Assembly (NCBI GenBank): GCA_964017045.1
Contig: OZ024794.1
Span: forward strand, 3,985,501-4,049,500
Direction: 5' to 3'
DNA length: 64,000 nt
DNA from: Omphiscola glabra
Taxonomy: Eukaryota > Mollusca > Gastropoda > Lymnaeidae
In this document: piece after piece, positions 19,831 through 31,954 of the stretch
Position numbering within the stretch: position 1 is the stretch's first letter
How the letters are laid out: every line of letters starts with the position of its first letter
Position numbers and translations under genes: made by a program
Notes under the pieces: model-generated
Databases searched by the model: none
The model's input: the letters and a program-made list of their open reading frames with translations, nothing else
What the model was told of the DNA's origin: nothing

Positions 19831-20029
19831 ATTACATCTATGAGAGTCTATGACTTGTACTCTATGAACACGTATCTATTCTAGTAAAGTAGAGTCTAAA
19901 TTTTGTTAATGGTCATGCACCTCAAGACTCAAGAGGTCAAGAACTGCTACTACCTACAGAGCAGGTGTGAAACTGAACGCTCATTACCTATTGTAGCGCA
20001 GATCGATATCGGTTGGAAATGTGGCAAAC

Positions 20030-20330
20030 AGGGTTGATGAGCTGAGAATCACCCAGGTCTCTTTTATCAGATGAACGAGTGATCTGACAATCAAAGTCAT
20101 ATAAAGTCAGATGAACCAGTGGTCTGACAACCAAAGTCATATGAAGTCAGAGGAACCAGTGTTATAACAATCCAAGCCGTGATAAAGGATTGTGTCAACA
20201 CAGCAATTGTAAGAACGCCGTAGCAACCTCTCCGGGTCAAGTGTCGCCTCGCAATGCTGGCTGTCAATGCTGGCTGTCAATGCTGGCTGTCAATGCTGGC
20301 TGTCAATGCTGGCTGTCAATGATGTTAGGA
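20030..20330. repeat. 44-bp degenerate repeat (x3) and 13-bp repeat (x6)
   Basis: 20060-20175 holds about three diverged copies containing GAACCAGTGGTCTGACAA and CAAAGTCATAT. 20246-20325 holds TGGCTGTCAATGC repeated about six times. Confidence 0.82.
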
Positions 20331-20402
20331 GATTGAACTGATTGAATAAAATCGGCGCAATTTTTTTTTTGATTGTTCTGTATGATTTTTGTTTTGTTTT
20401 TT

Positions 20403-20608
20403 GTTTTGGTCTTTTGTTCGGGTTGTCTTATCTTTGCTCGTGGTTGTCTTATCTTTGCTCGTGGTTGTCTTGTCTTTGCTCGTGGTTGTCTTGTCTTTGC
20501 TCGTGGTTGTCTTATCTTTGCTCGAGGTTGTCTTGTCTTTGCTCGTGGTTGTCTTGTCTTTGCTCGTGGTTGTCTTGTCTTTGCTCGTGGTTGTCTTGTC
20601 GCTCGTGG
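20403..20608. repeat. 21-bp minisatellite
   Basis: The unit is GGTTGTCTTGTCTTTGCTCGT, about nine copies with A/G variation at one position (CTTATC or CTTGTC). All three plus-strand frames remain open across it, which reflects the period of 21. Confidence 0.93.
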
Positions 20609-20775
20609 TTCTTATTCTCTTCTATACCAGCATTGTTTGGGTGTTTCTACAATGTCTTCTACAGTGTTTTCTACAGTGTCCTAAAAGCAGATGACACTAA
20701 ACCAAATAGATACTCTTTAGTATAGAAATTATCATTTTTATAGTTGTAAACAGTAAAGACGTAAAGAATTCTGCA

Positions 20776-20872
20776 TACAAACACATGCACACCAACCTAC
20801 AAACACATGCACACCAACCTACAAACACATGCACACCAACATACAAACACAATGCACACCAACATAAATTCA
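20776..20872. repeat. 23-bp repeat, four copies
   Basis: The unit is ACAAACACATGCACACCAAC plus CT/AT. The last copy is degenerate. Confidence 0.88.
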
Positions 20873-21044
20873 CGACTGCTCAGTTAGTGACGTCAGCTAT
20901 CTAAAGAATTTGGATTCAGAGAGATTCCTTAAATAAGAATAATCTCGTCTTACGAACAGATTTATTTTCACGATTAACGAAAAAAAAAGTAAAAATAATT
21001 CTAAATAATGTAGCTTGTCCCCGGTACGTGAAATTTAAATTCAC

Positions 21045-21125
21045 AGACGTAGGAAGTAGACAGAAATAGACAGAAGTAGGAAGTAGACAGAAATAGACAG
21101 AAGTAGATAGAAATAGCTAAAAGTA
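21045..21125. repeat. short AGACAGAAATAG repeat
   Basis: Alternating GTAGGAAGTAGACAG and AAATAGACAGA units over about 80 bp. Confidence 0.8.
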
Positions 21126-21328
21126 AACAATACAAAGAATTAAGCTTGTCACAGATTAAACTAAAGAGAAATCTCCTCAGACTTGAATTCCAACCAACCA
21201 AACCTGTACTTTTGATGTATTTAGTCATCAATAAAATCGATGCAAACAACTATTGTAATTTTAGGCGGAACAATTTTTTCAAAAAGTGTGGTACTTTTTT
21301 TTCTATTGATTTTTCGATACGATGCGTT

Positions 21329-21514
21329 CAGGGCCGACCCTAACAATTTCGGGGCCCTATGCAAAACGGATTGCGCGGGGCTCTTTCTGGGTAGGAATAA
21401 GGATAATAATTGAAAATTAAGATTTTGTATCAGAAAATAAATTCGGGGCGGGGCCTATGAAAGTGCGGGGCCCATTGCGGCCGCATAGGTTGCAATGGCC
21501 TAAGGCCGGCCCTG
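21329..21514 (+). mobile_element. hAT-type MITE, family CAGGGCCGR (copy 1)
   Basis: 186 bp, starting CAGGGCCGACCC and ending GGCCGGCCCTG. The 8-bp flanks are GATGCGTT and GGTGCATT (6 of 8 match). Copies 2 (45728-45914) and 3 (48110-48296) share the interior, including GGATTGCGCGGGGC and GGGCGGGGCCTATGAAAGTG. No coding capacity. Confidence 0.85.
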
Positions 21515-21825
21515 GGTGCATTGCACCTGCTGACCACTGCTAGCAGACCGGAGAACTGTGCGTGATGAGAATGGAAGGGCTACTCAGCTAGGAGAGCTGA
21601 TGGGCTACATAGATAGGTGGAGTGATGAGCTACACAACTAGTTGGGGGAGGACGTATTGCTACATGGCTAATGTATCGGATCTAGCACGGTTTCACTCTG
21701 ACAGGCCACGCCCACTCCATCTAAATCCATGTGTACCTTTAAGAGGGTGTAGCGATTTAAAAAAAAACAACTGGTCAATTGGTTTGGTAGATTTTTGGGA
21801 CCTACATCAGATGTGACAACAGTGT

Positions 21826-22414
21826 ATTACGGACCGTTATGAATTGAGAATTTAATCTCTTAATTTTAGACTATGGCTCGTTCTAGAAACGGTCCATAAT
21901 AAAGGACGATACCAACATTTAAAAATAATAACAAATACAACGACAATCAAGGCCAGAGCTAATTACAATTAATATCTTTTTAATTTGTGAACTTCAAGTA
22001 AATAATAACAGCAAGAGAAATATTATTAAAATTATAAACTTACAGATTTTCTGGTACCGGTACTGTATATAAAAATACAATGAGCACAAAATTGTATGAG
22101 GAAATAGAAAACTCTACACACAACAAAGTATGACATAGCATCTCGTGATCAAAACAAAATCTCTCCCCCTCTCTATCGGTCAGCCCTTTTTATAGGCATT
22201 TCCTACTAAGGTCTCTCGAACCACCTAACACATTGTTTTGCCTTCCCGTTTTATCCAGAATCTTCTATTATTTTCGACAGTTCTCCTGACTAGAATTTAT
22301 GTTGTAAATAAGGTTTTTCTAGCCACACTTCAAAGGCGGTCATGAGAGTTCACGAGGGGCCATGCACGTGGGACGCGAGATAGGTGTGCTAAGAGTACGT
22401 CATCCTTCATAACA
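21826..22414 (-). mobile_element. solo-LTR-like element, family A (copy 1)
   Basis: 589 bp flanked by AGTGT on both sides (21821-21825 and 22415-22419). In reverse complement it starts TGTTATGAAGG, carries a TATA-like TATAAAAAGGGCTGACCGA and ends GGTCCGTAAT. It matches 54804-55391 over its full length in the opposite orientation. Length, a 5-bp target duplication, a TG start and a promoter-like motif fit an LTR without internal region. No gag/pol sequence lies beside it. The end does not show a canonical CA, so the element class is inference. Confidence 0.7.
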
Positions 22415-22765
22415 AGTGTAGTAGGGACCTAATCAGATGTGACAACAGTATTGTAGGGACCTACTAGCCTACATCAGATGTGACAACAGTATTGTAGGAA
22501 TTGTGTCAAGAACTTATTAAAAAAAGAGAGGTTGGAAACAGGAGTAGAATCCTGTAGAAACGTGTGACGTGTGCAAACGGTGGTGACTTAGGAAGAAGTG
22601 TGCGGGAAAAAAAAAGGGGGGGGGTACTTTTCCCCCTTAATTGAGGGGTGGCATTTAGAGCCATCGGCAGAGTTTCTTTGGTGGAAGTGGCGGGAAAAAA
22701 CTTGGCCTAACCAGGGGCGGCACTAAACCAGGTCAGACGTTCCGCCGGGCGTCGTTCAAGTAGAC

Positions 22766-22960
22766 CAGTGGTTCTCAATCTTCCTAATGCCGTGACCTTT
22801 TAATGCAGCTCCTCATGATGCGGTGACCACCAAACATTAAATTATTTTCGTTGCTACTTCATAAATATGTGTTTTCTGATGGTCTTAGGCGACCCCTGCG
22901 TAAAGGTCGTTCGACCCCCCCCCCCCAAAGGCGTCGCGACGCACAGGCCGAGGACCGCTG
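22766..22960 (-). mobile_element. SPIN-like hAT MITE (copy 1)
   Basis: 195 bp from CAGTGGTTCTCAATC to GAGGACCGCTG. The flanks AAGTAGAC and CTGTAGAC agree at 6 of 8 positions. In reverse complement it matches 57256-57452 throughout, with shared blocks GGGGTCGCCTAAGACCATC, GAAAACACAT and TATGAAGTAG. From memory this agrees closely with the non-autonomous SPIN hAT family known for horizontal transfer. I could not run the comparison. Confidence 0.75.
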
Positions 22961-24280
22961 CTGTAGACCTACATTTTTGTTGTTGTTGCTAAATGCTAGT
23001 AATAAATCTATATATTTATTTTGAAGGTGAGGGGGGATCTGAGTTGCGTTCTTTCACTTTTTTCTCCTTAGTCCCAGGACTACGGTACCCAGTATAAAAT
23101 ACAATTAGAATCACTGAGTTGAAACATAGTACATAGCGGTACGTAATAATTTATGATAAGATTTTTAATTATCTTTTTTAAAGCCTTGAAAACTAAGCTG
23201 GATTAAATTTTAGCTTTCAGTTCTGCTTCCCTGCTGTGAGGGCTATAATATATGGCTTGTTGTTAGACAAGAGAGATATGCCTAGCGCTACAACAGTCGA
23301 GTGCTGCTCTAGGTCTAGTGAGTTACAACTTTTAGTTCTGGTTGATAACTTGATGTAACAACCAACATATGGGTAGCTTACCCCAACCACGGGGCCACCT
23401 TGCGAACATTCCTACAAATCTGTGTAGCAGCTTACAGAGAAGGAAAAAAAAAAAGAGGGAGAGAGAAAAAAATCCCTAGTATGTTGTTAATTTAAATGCC
23501 TGGATATCTCAGAGCAAACCGATTCCTAAAGACGCCCAGTTCTGAAAGGTCACGTGACGGCACACCGCCAACCAAACTGCGCGTCGAGAGAGATTTGCAC
23601 CCGGTGTTCACTGAGAATCTCGAGATTTCGATTTATTGACTCTCGGGCAAACATCGGAGAATCAACAAAACGACAAGTGTTAAGCAACACAAGATGACAA
23701 GCAGTCTAGGCAAGCAATTTTAGAAGTTTATTAGATTTGGTATTTTAGAAATAGGCTCATAAAAAATAAATAGGTATCGAAAATATTTATCAGTTTCGTT
23801 TTAATTTCAGACCGGTGTAGACACAAGGGTGCTGTAAAAAATAATTTATCCAGCTCAAACGAGTTGATTTCAAGGCTGGGGTTTCTTGTGTAAATATTAC
23901 GCAAACCTGTAACAGTTAATCGTTCGGAGGTTAAAGGTGGGGAGCACTAGGTGGGGAGGACGAGGTGGGGTGGTGTCTTGACATAGCATTGATAGGTAAG
24001 TAAATATATACATAACCCTAAGTGTATCGCGGTGGTGGTGGATGGGTGGGGGTGATGTATAGTCCCGTGTCTTGTGACCGGTGTAGACACAGTTTGGTTC
24101 CATGTTTAAAGAGACGCTTTTCACATTCCGCACTGCGCCGTAGTCCTCTGAGCTCCCCGTTTGATTTTCAAGTCGATTTCCGGCTCATGACTCATCGTGC
24201 CGTGACCTTTGGTCAGTGGGTGTTTACTCAGGGTCAAGCTGGTGAAATGGTTGTTTGTTGGTATGTCATGGTCACAAACC
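22961..24280. other. intergenic, no gene seen
   Basis: Unique AT-rich and GC-mixed sequence with a purine-rich A/GAGA stretch at about 23441-23470. A few short open frames lack conserved motifs. Confidence 0.5.
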
Positions 24281-27200
24281 TGTGCCAAACTGTTTGTGTA
24301 GATGTCCAGTGTTAGACACAAACTGTTTGTGTAGATGTCCATTGTTAGACACAAACAGTTTGTGTAGATGTGCAGTGTTAGACATAAATAGTTTGTGTAG
24401 ATGTCCAGTGTTAGACACAAACAGTTTGTGTAGATGTCCAGTGTTAGACACAAACAGTTTGTGTAGATGTCCAGTGTTAGACACAAACAGTTTGTGTAAT
24501 GTCCAGTGTTAGACACAAACAGTTTGTGTAGATGTCCAGTGTTAGACACAAACAGTTTGTGTAATGTCCAGTGTTAGACACAAACAGTTTGTGTAGATGT
24601 CCAGTGTTAGACACAAACAGTTTGTGTAGATGTCCAGTGTTAGACACAAACAGTTTGTGTAGATGTCCAGTGTTAGACACAAACTGTTTGTGTAGATGTC
24701 CAGTGTTAGACACAAACTGTTTGTGTAGATGTCCAGTGTTAGACACAAACTGTTTGTGTAGATGTCCAGTGTTAGACACAAACTGTTTGTGTAGATGTCC
24801 AGTGTTAGACACAAACTGTTTGTTTAGATGTCCAGTGTTAGACACAAACAGTTTGTGTAGATGTCCAGTGTTAGACACAGTTTGTGTAGATGTCCAGTGT
24901 TAGACACAGTTTGTGTAGATGTCCAGTGTTAGACACAGTTTGTGTAGATGTCCAGTGTTAGACACAAACTGTTTGTGTAGATGTCCAGTGTTAGACACAA
25001 ACAGTTTGTGTAGATGTCCAGTGTTAGACCCAGTTTGTGTAGATGTCCAGTGTTAGACACAGTTTGTGTAGATGTCCAGTGTTAGACACAGTTTGTGTAG
25101 ATGTCCAGTGTTAGACACAGTTTGTGTAGATGTCCAGTGTTAGACACAGTTTGTGTAGATGTCCAGTGTTAGACACAGTTTGTGTAGATGTCCAGTGTTA
25201 GACACAAACTGTTTGTGTAGATGTCCATTGTTAGACACAAACAGTTTGTGTAGATGTGCAGTGTTAGACATAAATAGTTTGTGTAGATGTCCAGTGTTAG
25301 ACACAAACAGTTTGTGTAGATGTCCAGTGTTAGACACAAACAGTTTGTGTAGATGTCCAGTGTTAGACACAAACAGTTTGTGTAATGTCCAGTGTTAGAC
25401 ACAAACAGTTTGTGTAGATGTCCAGTGTTAGACACAAACAGTTTGTGTAATGTCCAGTGTTAGACACAAACAGTTTGTGTAGATGTCCAGTGTTAGACAC
25501 AAACAGTTTGTGTAGATGTCCAGTGTTAGACACAAACAGTTTGTGTAGATGTCCAGTGTTAGACACAAACTGTTTGTGTAGATGTCCAGTGTTAGACACA
25601 AACTGTTTGTGTAGATGTCCAGTGTTAGACACAAACTGTTTGTGTAGATGTCCAGTGTTAGACACAAACTGTTTGTGTAGATGTCCAGTGTTAGACACAA
25701 ACTGTTTGTGTAGATGTCCAGTGTTAGACACAAACAGTTTGTGTAATGTCCAGTGTTAGACACAAACAGTTTGTGTAGATGTCCAGTGTTAGACACAAAC
25801 AGTTTGTGTAGATGTCCAGTGTTAGACACAAACAGTTTGTGTAGATGTCCAGTGTTAGACACAAACTGTTTGTGTAGATGTCCAGTGTTAGACACAAACT
25901 GTTTGTGTAGATGTCCAGTGTTAGACACAAACTGTTTGTGTAGATGTCCAGTGTTAGACACAAACTGTTTGTGTAGATGTCCAGTGTTAGACACAAACTG
26001 TTTGTGTAGATGTCCAGTGTTAGACACAAACAGTTTGTGTAGATGTCCAGTGTTAGACACAGTTTGTGTAGATGTCCAGTGTTAGACACAGTTTGTGTAG
26101 ATGTCCAGTGTTAGACACAGTTTGTGTAGATGTCCAGTGTTAGACACAGTTTGTGTAGATGTCCAGTGTTAGACACAGTTTGTGTAGATGTCCAGTGTTA
26201 GACACAAACTGTTTGTGTAGATGTCCAGTGTTAGACACAAACTGTTTGTGTAGATGTCCAGTGTTAGACACAAACAGTTTGTGTAGATGTCCAGTGTTAG
26301 ACACAGTTTGTGTAGATGTCCAGTGTTAGACACAGTTTGTGTAGATGTCCAGTGTTAGACACAGTTTGTGTAGATGTCCAGTGTTAGACACAGTTTGTGT
26401 AGATGTCCAGTGTTAGACACAGTTTGTGTAGATGTCCAGTGTTAGACACAGTTTGTGTAGATGTCCAGTGTTAGACACAGTTTGTGTAGATGTCCAGTGT
26501 TAGACACAGTTTGTGTAGATGTCCAGTGTTAGACACAAACTGTTTGTTTAGATGTCCAGTGTTAGACACAAACTGTTTGTGTAGATGTCCAGTGTTAGAC
26601 ACAAACAGTTTGTGTAGATGTCCCGTGTTAGACACAGTTTGTGTAGATGTCCAGTGTTAGACACAGTTTGTGTAGATGTCCAGTGTTAGACACAGTTTGT
26701 GTAGATGTCCAGTGTTAGACACAGTTTGTGTAGATGTCCAGTGTTAGACACAGTTTGTGTAGATGTCCAGTGTTAGACACAGTTTGTGTAGATGTCCAGT
26801 GTTAGACACAGTTTGTGTAGATGTCCAGTGTTAGACACAGTTTGTGTAGATGTCCAGTGTTAGACACAGTTTGTGTAGATGTCCAGTGTTAGACACAGTT
26901 TGTGTAGATGTCCAGTGTTAGACACAGTTTGTGTAGATGTCCAGTGTTAGACACAGTTTGTGTAGATGTCCAGTGTTAGACACAAACTGTTTGTGTAGAT
27001 GTCCAGTGTTAGACACAAACTGTTTGTTTAGATGTCCAGTGTTAGACACAAACTGTTTGTGTAGATGTCCAGTGTTAGACACAAACAGTTTGTGTAGATG
27101 TCCAGTGTTAGACACAGTTTGTGTAGATGTCCAGTGTTAGACACAGTTTGTGTAGATGTCCAGTGTTAGACACAGTTTGTGTAGATGTCCAGTGTTAGAC

Positions 27201-29341
27201 ACAGTTTGTGTAGATGTCCAGTGTTAGACACAGTTTGTGTAGATGTCCAGTGTTAGACACAGTTTGTGTAGATGTCCAGTGTTAGACACAGTTTGTGTAG
27301 ATGTCCAGTGTTAGACACAGTTTGTGTAGATGTCCAGTGTTAGACACAAACTGTTTGTGTAGATGTCCAGTGTTAGACACAAACTGTTTGTTTAGATGTC
27401 CAGTGTTAGACACAAACTGTTTGTGTAGATGTCCAGTGTTAGACACAAACAGTTTGTGTAGATGTCCAGTGTTAGACACAAACTGTTTGTGTAGATGTCC
27501 AGTGTTAGACACAAACAGTTTGTGTAGATATCCAGTGTTAGACACAGTTTGTGTAGATGTCCAGTGTTAGACACAGTTTGTGTAGATGTCCAGTGTTAGA
27601 CACAGTTTGTGTAGATGTCCAGTGTTAGACACAGTTTGTGTAGATGTCCAGTGTTAGACACAGTTTGTGTAGATGTCCAGTGTTAGACACAGTTTGTGTA
27701 GATGTCCAGTGTTAGACACAGTTTGTGTAGATGTCCAGTGTTAGACACAAACTGTTTGTGTAGATGTCCAGTGTTAGACACAAACTGTTTGTTTAGATGT
27801 CCAGTGTTAGACACAAACTGTTTGTGTAGATGTCCAGTGTTAGACACAAACAGTTTGTGTAGATGTCCAGTGTTAGACACAAACTGTTTGTGTAGATGTC
27901 CAGTGTTAGACACAAACAGTTTGTGTAGATGTCCAGTGTTAGACACAGTTTGTGTAGATGTCCAGTGTTAGACACAGTTTGTGTAGATGTCCAGTGTTAG
28001 ACACAGTTTGTGTAGATGTCCAGTGTTAGACACAGTTTGTGTAGATGTCCAGTGTTAGACACAAACAGTTTGTGTAGATGTCCAGTGTTAGACACAGTTT
28101 GTGTAGATGTCCAGTGTTAGACACAGTTTGTGTAGATGTCCAGTGTTAGACACAGTTTGTGTAGATGTCCAGTGTTAGACACAGTTTGTGTAGATGTCCA
28201 GTGTTAGACACAGTTTGTGTAGATGTCCAGTGTTAGACACAGTTTGTGTAGATGTCCAGTGTTAGACACAGTTTGTGTAGATGTCCAGTGTTAGACACAA
28301 ACTGTTTGTGTAGATGTCCAGTGTTAGACACAAACTGTTTGTTTAGATGTCCAGTGTTAGACACAAACTGTTTGTGTAGATGTCCAGTGTTAGACACAAA
28401 CAGTTTGTGTAGATGTCCAGTGTTAGACACAAACTGTTTGTGTAGATGTCCAGTGTTAGACACAAACAGTTTGTGTAGATATCCAGTGTTAGACACAGTT
28501 TGTGTAGATGTCCAGTGTTAGACACAGTTTGTGTAGATGTCCAGTGTTAGACACAGTTTGTGTAGATGTCCAGTGTTAGACACAGTTTGTGTAGATGTCC
28601 AGTGTTAGACACAGTTTGTGTAGATGTCCAGTGTTAGACACAGTTTGTGTAGATGTCCAGTGTTAGACACAGTTTGTGTAGATGTCCAGTGTTAGACACA
28701 AACTGTTTGTGTAGATGTCCAGTGTTAGACACAAACTGTTTGTTTAGATGTCCAGTGTTAGACACAAACTGTTTGTGTAGATGTCCAGTGTTAGACACAA
28801 ACAGTTTGTGTAGATGTCCAGTGTTAGACACAAACTGTTTGTGTAGATGTCCAGTGTTAGACACAAACAGTTTGTGTAGATGTCCAGTGTTAGACACAGT
28901 TTGTGTAGATGTCCAGTGTTAGACACAGTTTGTGTAGATGTCCAGTGTTAGACACAGTTTGTGTAGATGTCCAGTGTTAGACACAGTTTGTGTAGATGTC
29001 CAGTGTTAGACACAAACAGTTTGTGTAGATGTCCAGTGTTAGACACAGTTTGTGTAGATGTCCAGTGTTAGACACAGTTTGTGTAGATGTCCAGTGTTAG
29101 ACACAGTTTGTGTAGATGTCCAGTGTTAGACACAGTTTGTGTAGATGTCCAGTGTTAGACACAGTTGTGTAGATGTCCAGTGTTAGACACACTTTGTGTA
29201 GATGTCCAGTGTTAGACACAGTTTGTGTAGATGTCCAGTGTTAGACACAGTTTGTGTAGATGTCCAGTGTTAGACACAGTTTGTGTAGATGTCCAGTGTT
29301 AGACACAAACTGTTTGTGTAGATGTCCAGTGTTAGACACAA
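24281..29341. repeat. 5-kb tandem array, 33/29-bp unit with palindromic core
   Basis: Roughly 160 units. The long unit (33 bp) reads GTTAGACACAAACTGTTTGT then GTAGATGTCCAGT. The short unit (29 bp) lacks four bases, giving ACACAGTTTGTGT. A rare form lacks two bases (GTGTAATGTCC). The core of the long unit, ACACAAACWGTTTGTGT, is a perfect palindrome around W. Higher-order structure is visible through marker mutations: a 951-bp block repeats (27301 and 28252), an 886-bp block repeats (24571 and 25457), and a 296-bp block repeats (25457 and 25753). Long frames on both strands here are artefacts of the period. Confidence 0.97.
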
Positions 29342-30000
29342 AGCTTCGGGGTCGTGTGAAGTTTGTTGGTTTCTTTTTTGTTGTTGTCTTTGTTTTTTTG
29401 TTTGTTTTTTGGGGGGGGGGGGGACGAAGGGGACACCTACCCCGAGCCCCAACTCCAGAGGGCACCAACTTCAAAGGGCGCCAATCCAAGAGGGTGCCAA
29501 AAATCGCTATTATTCATTAAAAATATGTGTATTATTATCAGTGATGTTTAAATATTTTTGTTTGCTTTGCAGACTGTTTATAACGAAACAATTCCGACTG
29601 TTCCACACAATAAGGTCAGACTGACGTATTTTTTAAATTCAGTATTAGCAGTTTAAATCTATTTTTAGAACGACCAAAGCAATGCCGATTTAGATACGGT
29701 TAGGTACCAGCCCCTGACCAATGATGAATGGCGATACCAGTTACCAGACTGCGCTTTTGCGATATCCTCTTACGCAAGCTTGTTGTTCGATATTTTTAGC
29801 AGACGCCTGCAAAGTTTCTAAGCGGCAGTCATATAAACATTTATCGAAACGTTCAGAATCGTTATAGGCACATGAAGCGAGTACCTGTTTAAAGCACTAT
29901 TTGTTATTTTTAGTTTTTAAGTCGTTTACTTACACAATACTTATTATTTTAATTTTAAAAGGTTAGATTTTTAAAATACATACTTTTGGGGGTTGGGGGA
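29342..30000. other. intergenic, no gene seen
   Basis: Follows the end of the array. It holds T-rich and poly-G runs (29410-29423) and short degenerate GAGGGCACCAACT-type repeats. No recognised gene. Confidence 0.5.
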
Positions 30001-30188
30001 CAGTGGCGTAGCGAGCATAACTCGCGCCCGGGGCACAATACCTTTTTAGCGCCCCCAATACCTTTTTAGCGCCCCCCCCCCATTCGAAAACCATACAATA
30101 TTATAGTAAAATATACCATTTGGCGCCCCTTTGTGAGTAGCGCCCGGGGCATGATGCCCCCCCTTGCCCCTCCCTCACTACGCCACTG
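30001..30188 (+). mobile_element. hAT-type MITE, family CAGTGGCGTAGC
   Basis: 188 bp from CAGTGGCGTAGCGAG to CTACGCCACTG. The 8-bp flanks TTGGGGGA and GTGGGGGA agree at 7 of 8 positions. The interior contains two GCGCCCGGGGCA blocks. The termini match the hAT transposase remnant at 18501. Confidence 0.85.
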
Positions 30189-30263
30189 GTGGGGGAGGGT
30201 ACCTAAATTCTGTTTAAGACTATTACTTGCCATGGGCCCTGCAAATCTGTCCCAAGTCCAAAC

Positions 30264-30350
30264 AATTGCTTAGATGTGCAGTGATGTCAAAAACAGCTGT
30301 GTAGATGTGCAGTTATGTCATAAACAGGTGTGTAGATGTGTAGTGATGGA
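30264..30350. repeat. three diverged monomers related to the 5-kb array
   Basis: Units such as GTGTAGATGTGCAGTTATGT followed by CATAAACAGGT align with the array unit GTGTAGATGTCCAGTGTTAGACACAAACAGTTT. They lie about 900 bp beyond the array's right edge and are much more diverged than any unit inside it. Confidence 0.65.
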
Positions 30351-31950
30351 TGACGCGTGCAATTTGAATGTATGACGTAGATTAGAAGAGAATTCTTGTG
30401 TCCCCAAAGTGCGTCATCTTCGTTCGTCCGCTACTGGTTCGTTGTTACTGGTTTTTCGTTATTGGATTGTCGTTACTGCTTCGTTGTTTCTGGTTCGTTG
30501 TTACTGTTTCTTTGTTACTGGTTTGTCGTTATTGGATTGTTGTTAGTTGTTGCCTTGATTAAGGCAGATATTTTGTGAATAGTATAATAGTATACTAGTA
30601 GGTTGTGATTCGTTGTGGTAAATCCGCCCGAAGGCTGACAGGGCTTAACCTGGGAGTCATAGGAGATAACGACCTAACTCCTCAGCCGCTGAGGCTAAAG
30701 TCTGGGCCCGCCAGCCCACCACTCCACTGGGCCACCAGCCCATCACCCCACCATGGGGCTTCAGGTTGTGAAGGAGCATTTCGGGAAGAGAAACAGGTCA
30801 CAAATACTGGCGCCGCATGGCGTAAAATCAACAAAGAAATGTGTACAAATAATGGGTACAAACAAAGGCATGCGTACAAACAAATAGGCTACACGACTAC
30901 ATGTGTACAAATGCATGCGTACAAACAATACATGTGTACAAACAAATGCATGTGTACAAACACATGTGTTCAAACAATATCTGGAGCTCTAAATGTGAGA
31001 CAAAGCAACATTTGAGGAGTTCAACATTGGGACATGACGCGTAATTTTCACACTGCGCGTGTTGACATAAAGTAAAAGCCTCTGTCCATACATTTGTCAA
31101 CAACCCCCTCCCTTTCCAGGCTTGATCTTCCCCCTCCACCCACACGCCACTCTGTGTGCACTGTCTGTGTGCACTGGATGTGTGCACTGGATGTGTGTTT
31201 TGTTTTAGCAAGTATTGGATTCCCACGAAAAGCAATGTTGCCTGGTCAAACAAAGGGAGTAAAGGGGGATTACTGTTCATGTAGGCGCTTAGAGCAAACT
31301 TGGAGTGACAGTCCTTGGCACACACGCGTCTAGGCAAAGATGGCGCCGTTGACTGTGAATGGACAAAGTGGTGAGAATGAATGGAGGTAATGACAAAACT
31401 GAGATGGACGACACCTATGAGTTCAAAGATACGGGAAAGGGGGGAGAAAGATGAAAGATAATAATAAAATTGCTTGTCCAGGGCCACCAAGTTTGGATAA
31501 TGGCTCACTAAATACATCGACGGACGGGGGCCAACAAATGCCCCAGTTTTCCAGGCCTTGGTGGGCTAGGAGAAATATTGACGCTGTGTCAACAGAGAAC
31601 TGAGCTGGGCAAACTTAATGGAGGGACAGAAACGGCTGGGAAGATTTGCCAATGGTAGGCGATGTACAACACGTTATCCAGTCATGTGAGAGGAATCAAG
31701 TCCCCATGTTTGACAGTCATCGGCATAATTTGTTTTAACACATGCATACTTTGTCTTTCACCCCCCCCCCCCGCAACGTTGAGAGCATGATATACCCACC
31801 AGTGGCCCACATAATAGTGGGCCCTATGTGGGACATGAAACAAACACGTACATTCTTCATTAAGGCCCGCATAACAAAGCTCGTCTAAATTACGAGGGTC
31901 ACTTCTCGTTTGGTTAGGACATCAAGCATCATTTGGTCAGACATAATGAG
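30351..31950. other. intergenic, with short repeats; no confident gene
   Basis: 30425-30560 is a degenerate TTCGTTGTTACTGGTT repeat. 30850-30980 is rich in GTACAAACAAATGCATGC-type units. 31160-31196 has three copies of GCACTGGATGTGT. 31341 begins ATGGCGCCG in a possible but unsupported first-exon context. Confidence 0.5.
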
Positions 31951-31954
31951 TGTA

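Noticed and set aside
24281..29341. CRISPR-like array
   Set aside because: Whole units repeat without unique spacers, the host is a metazoan, and there are no cas genes.
24121..29489. Many overlapping frames (SNTGHLHKQFV, LCRCPVLDTN repeats) on both strands
   Set aside because: Products of the 33/29-bp array; the frame shifts between 33- and 29-bp units and no flanking coding sequence exists.
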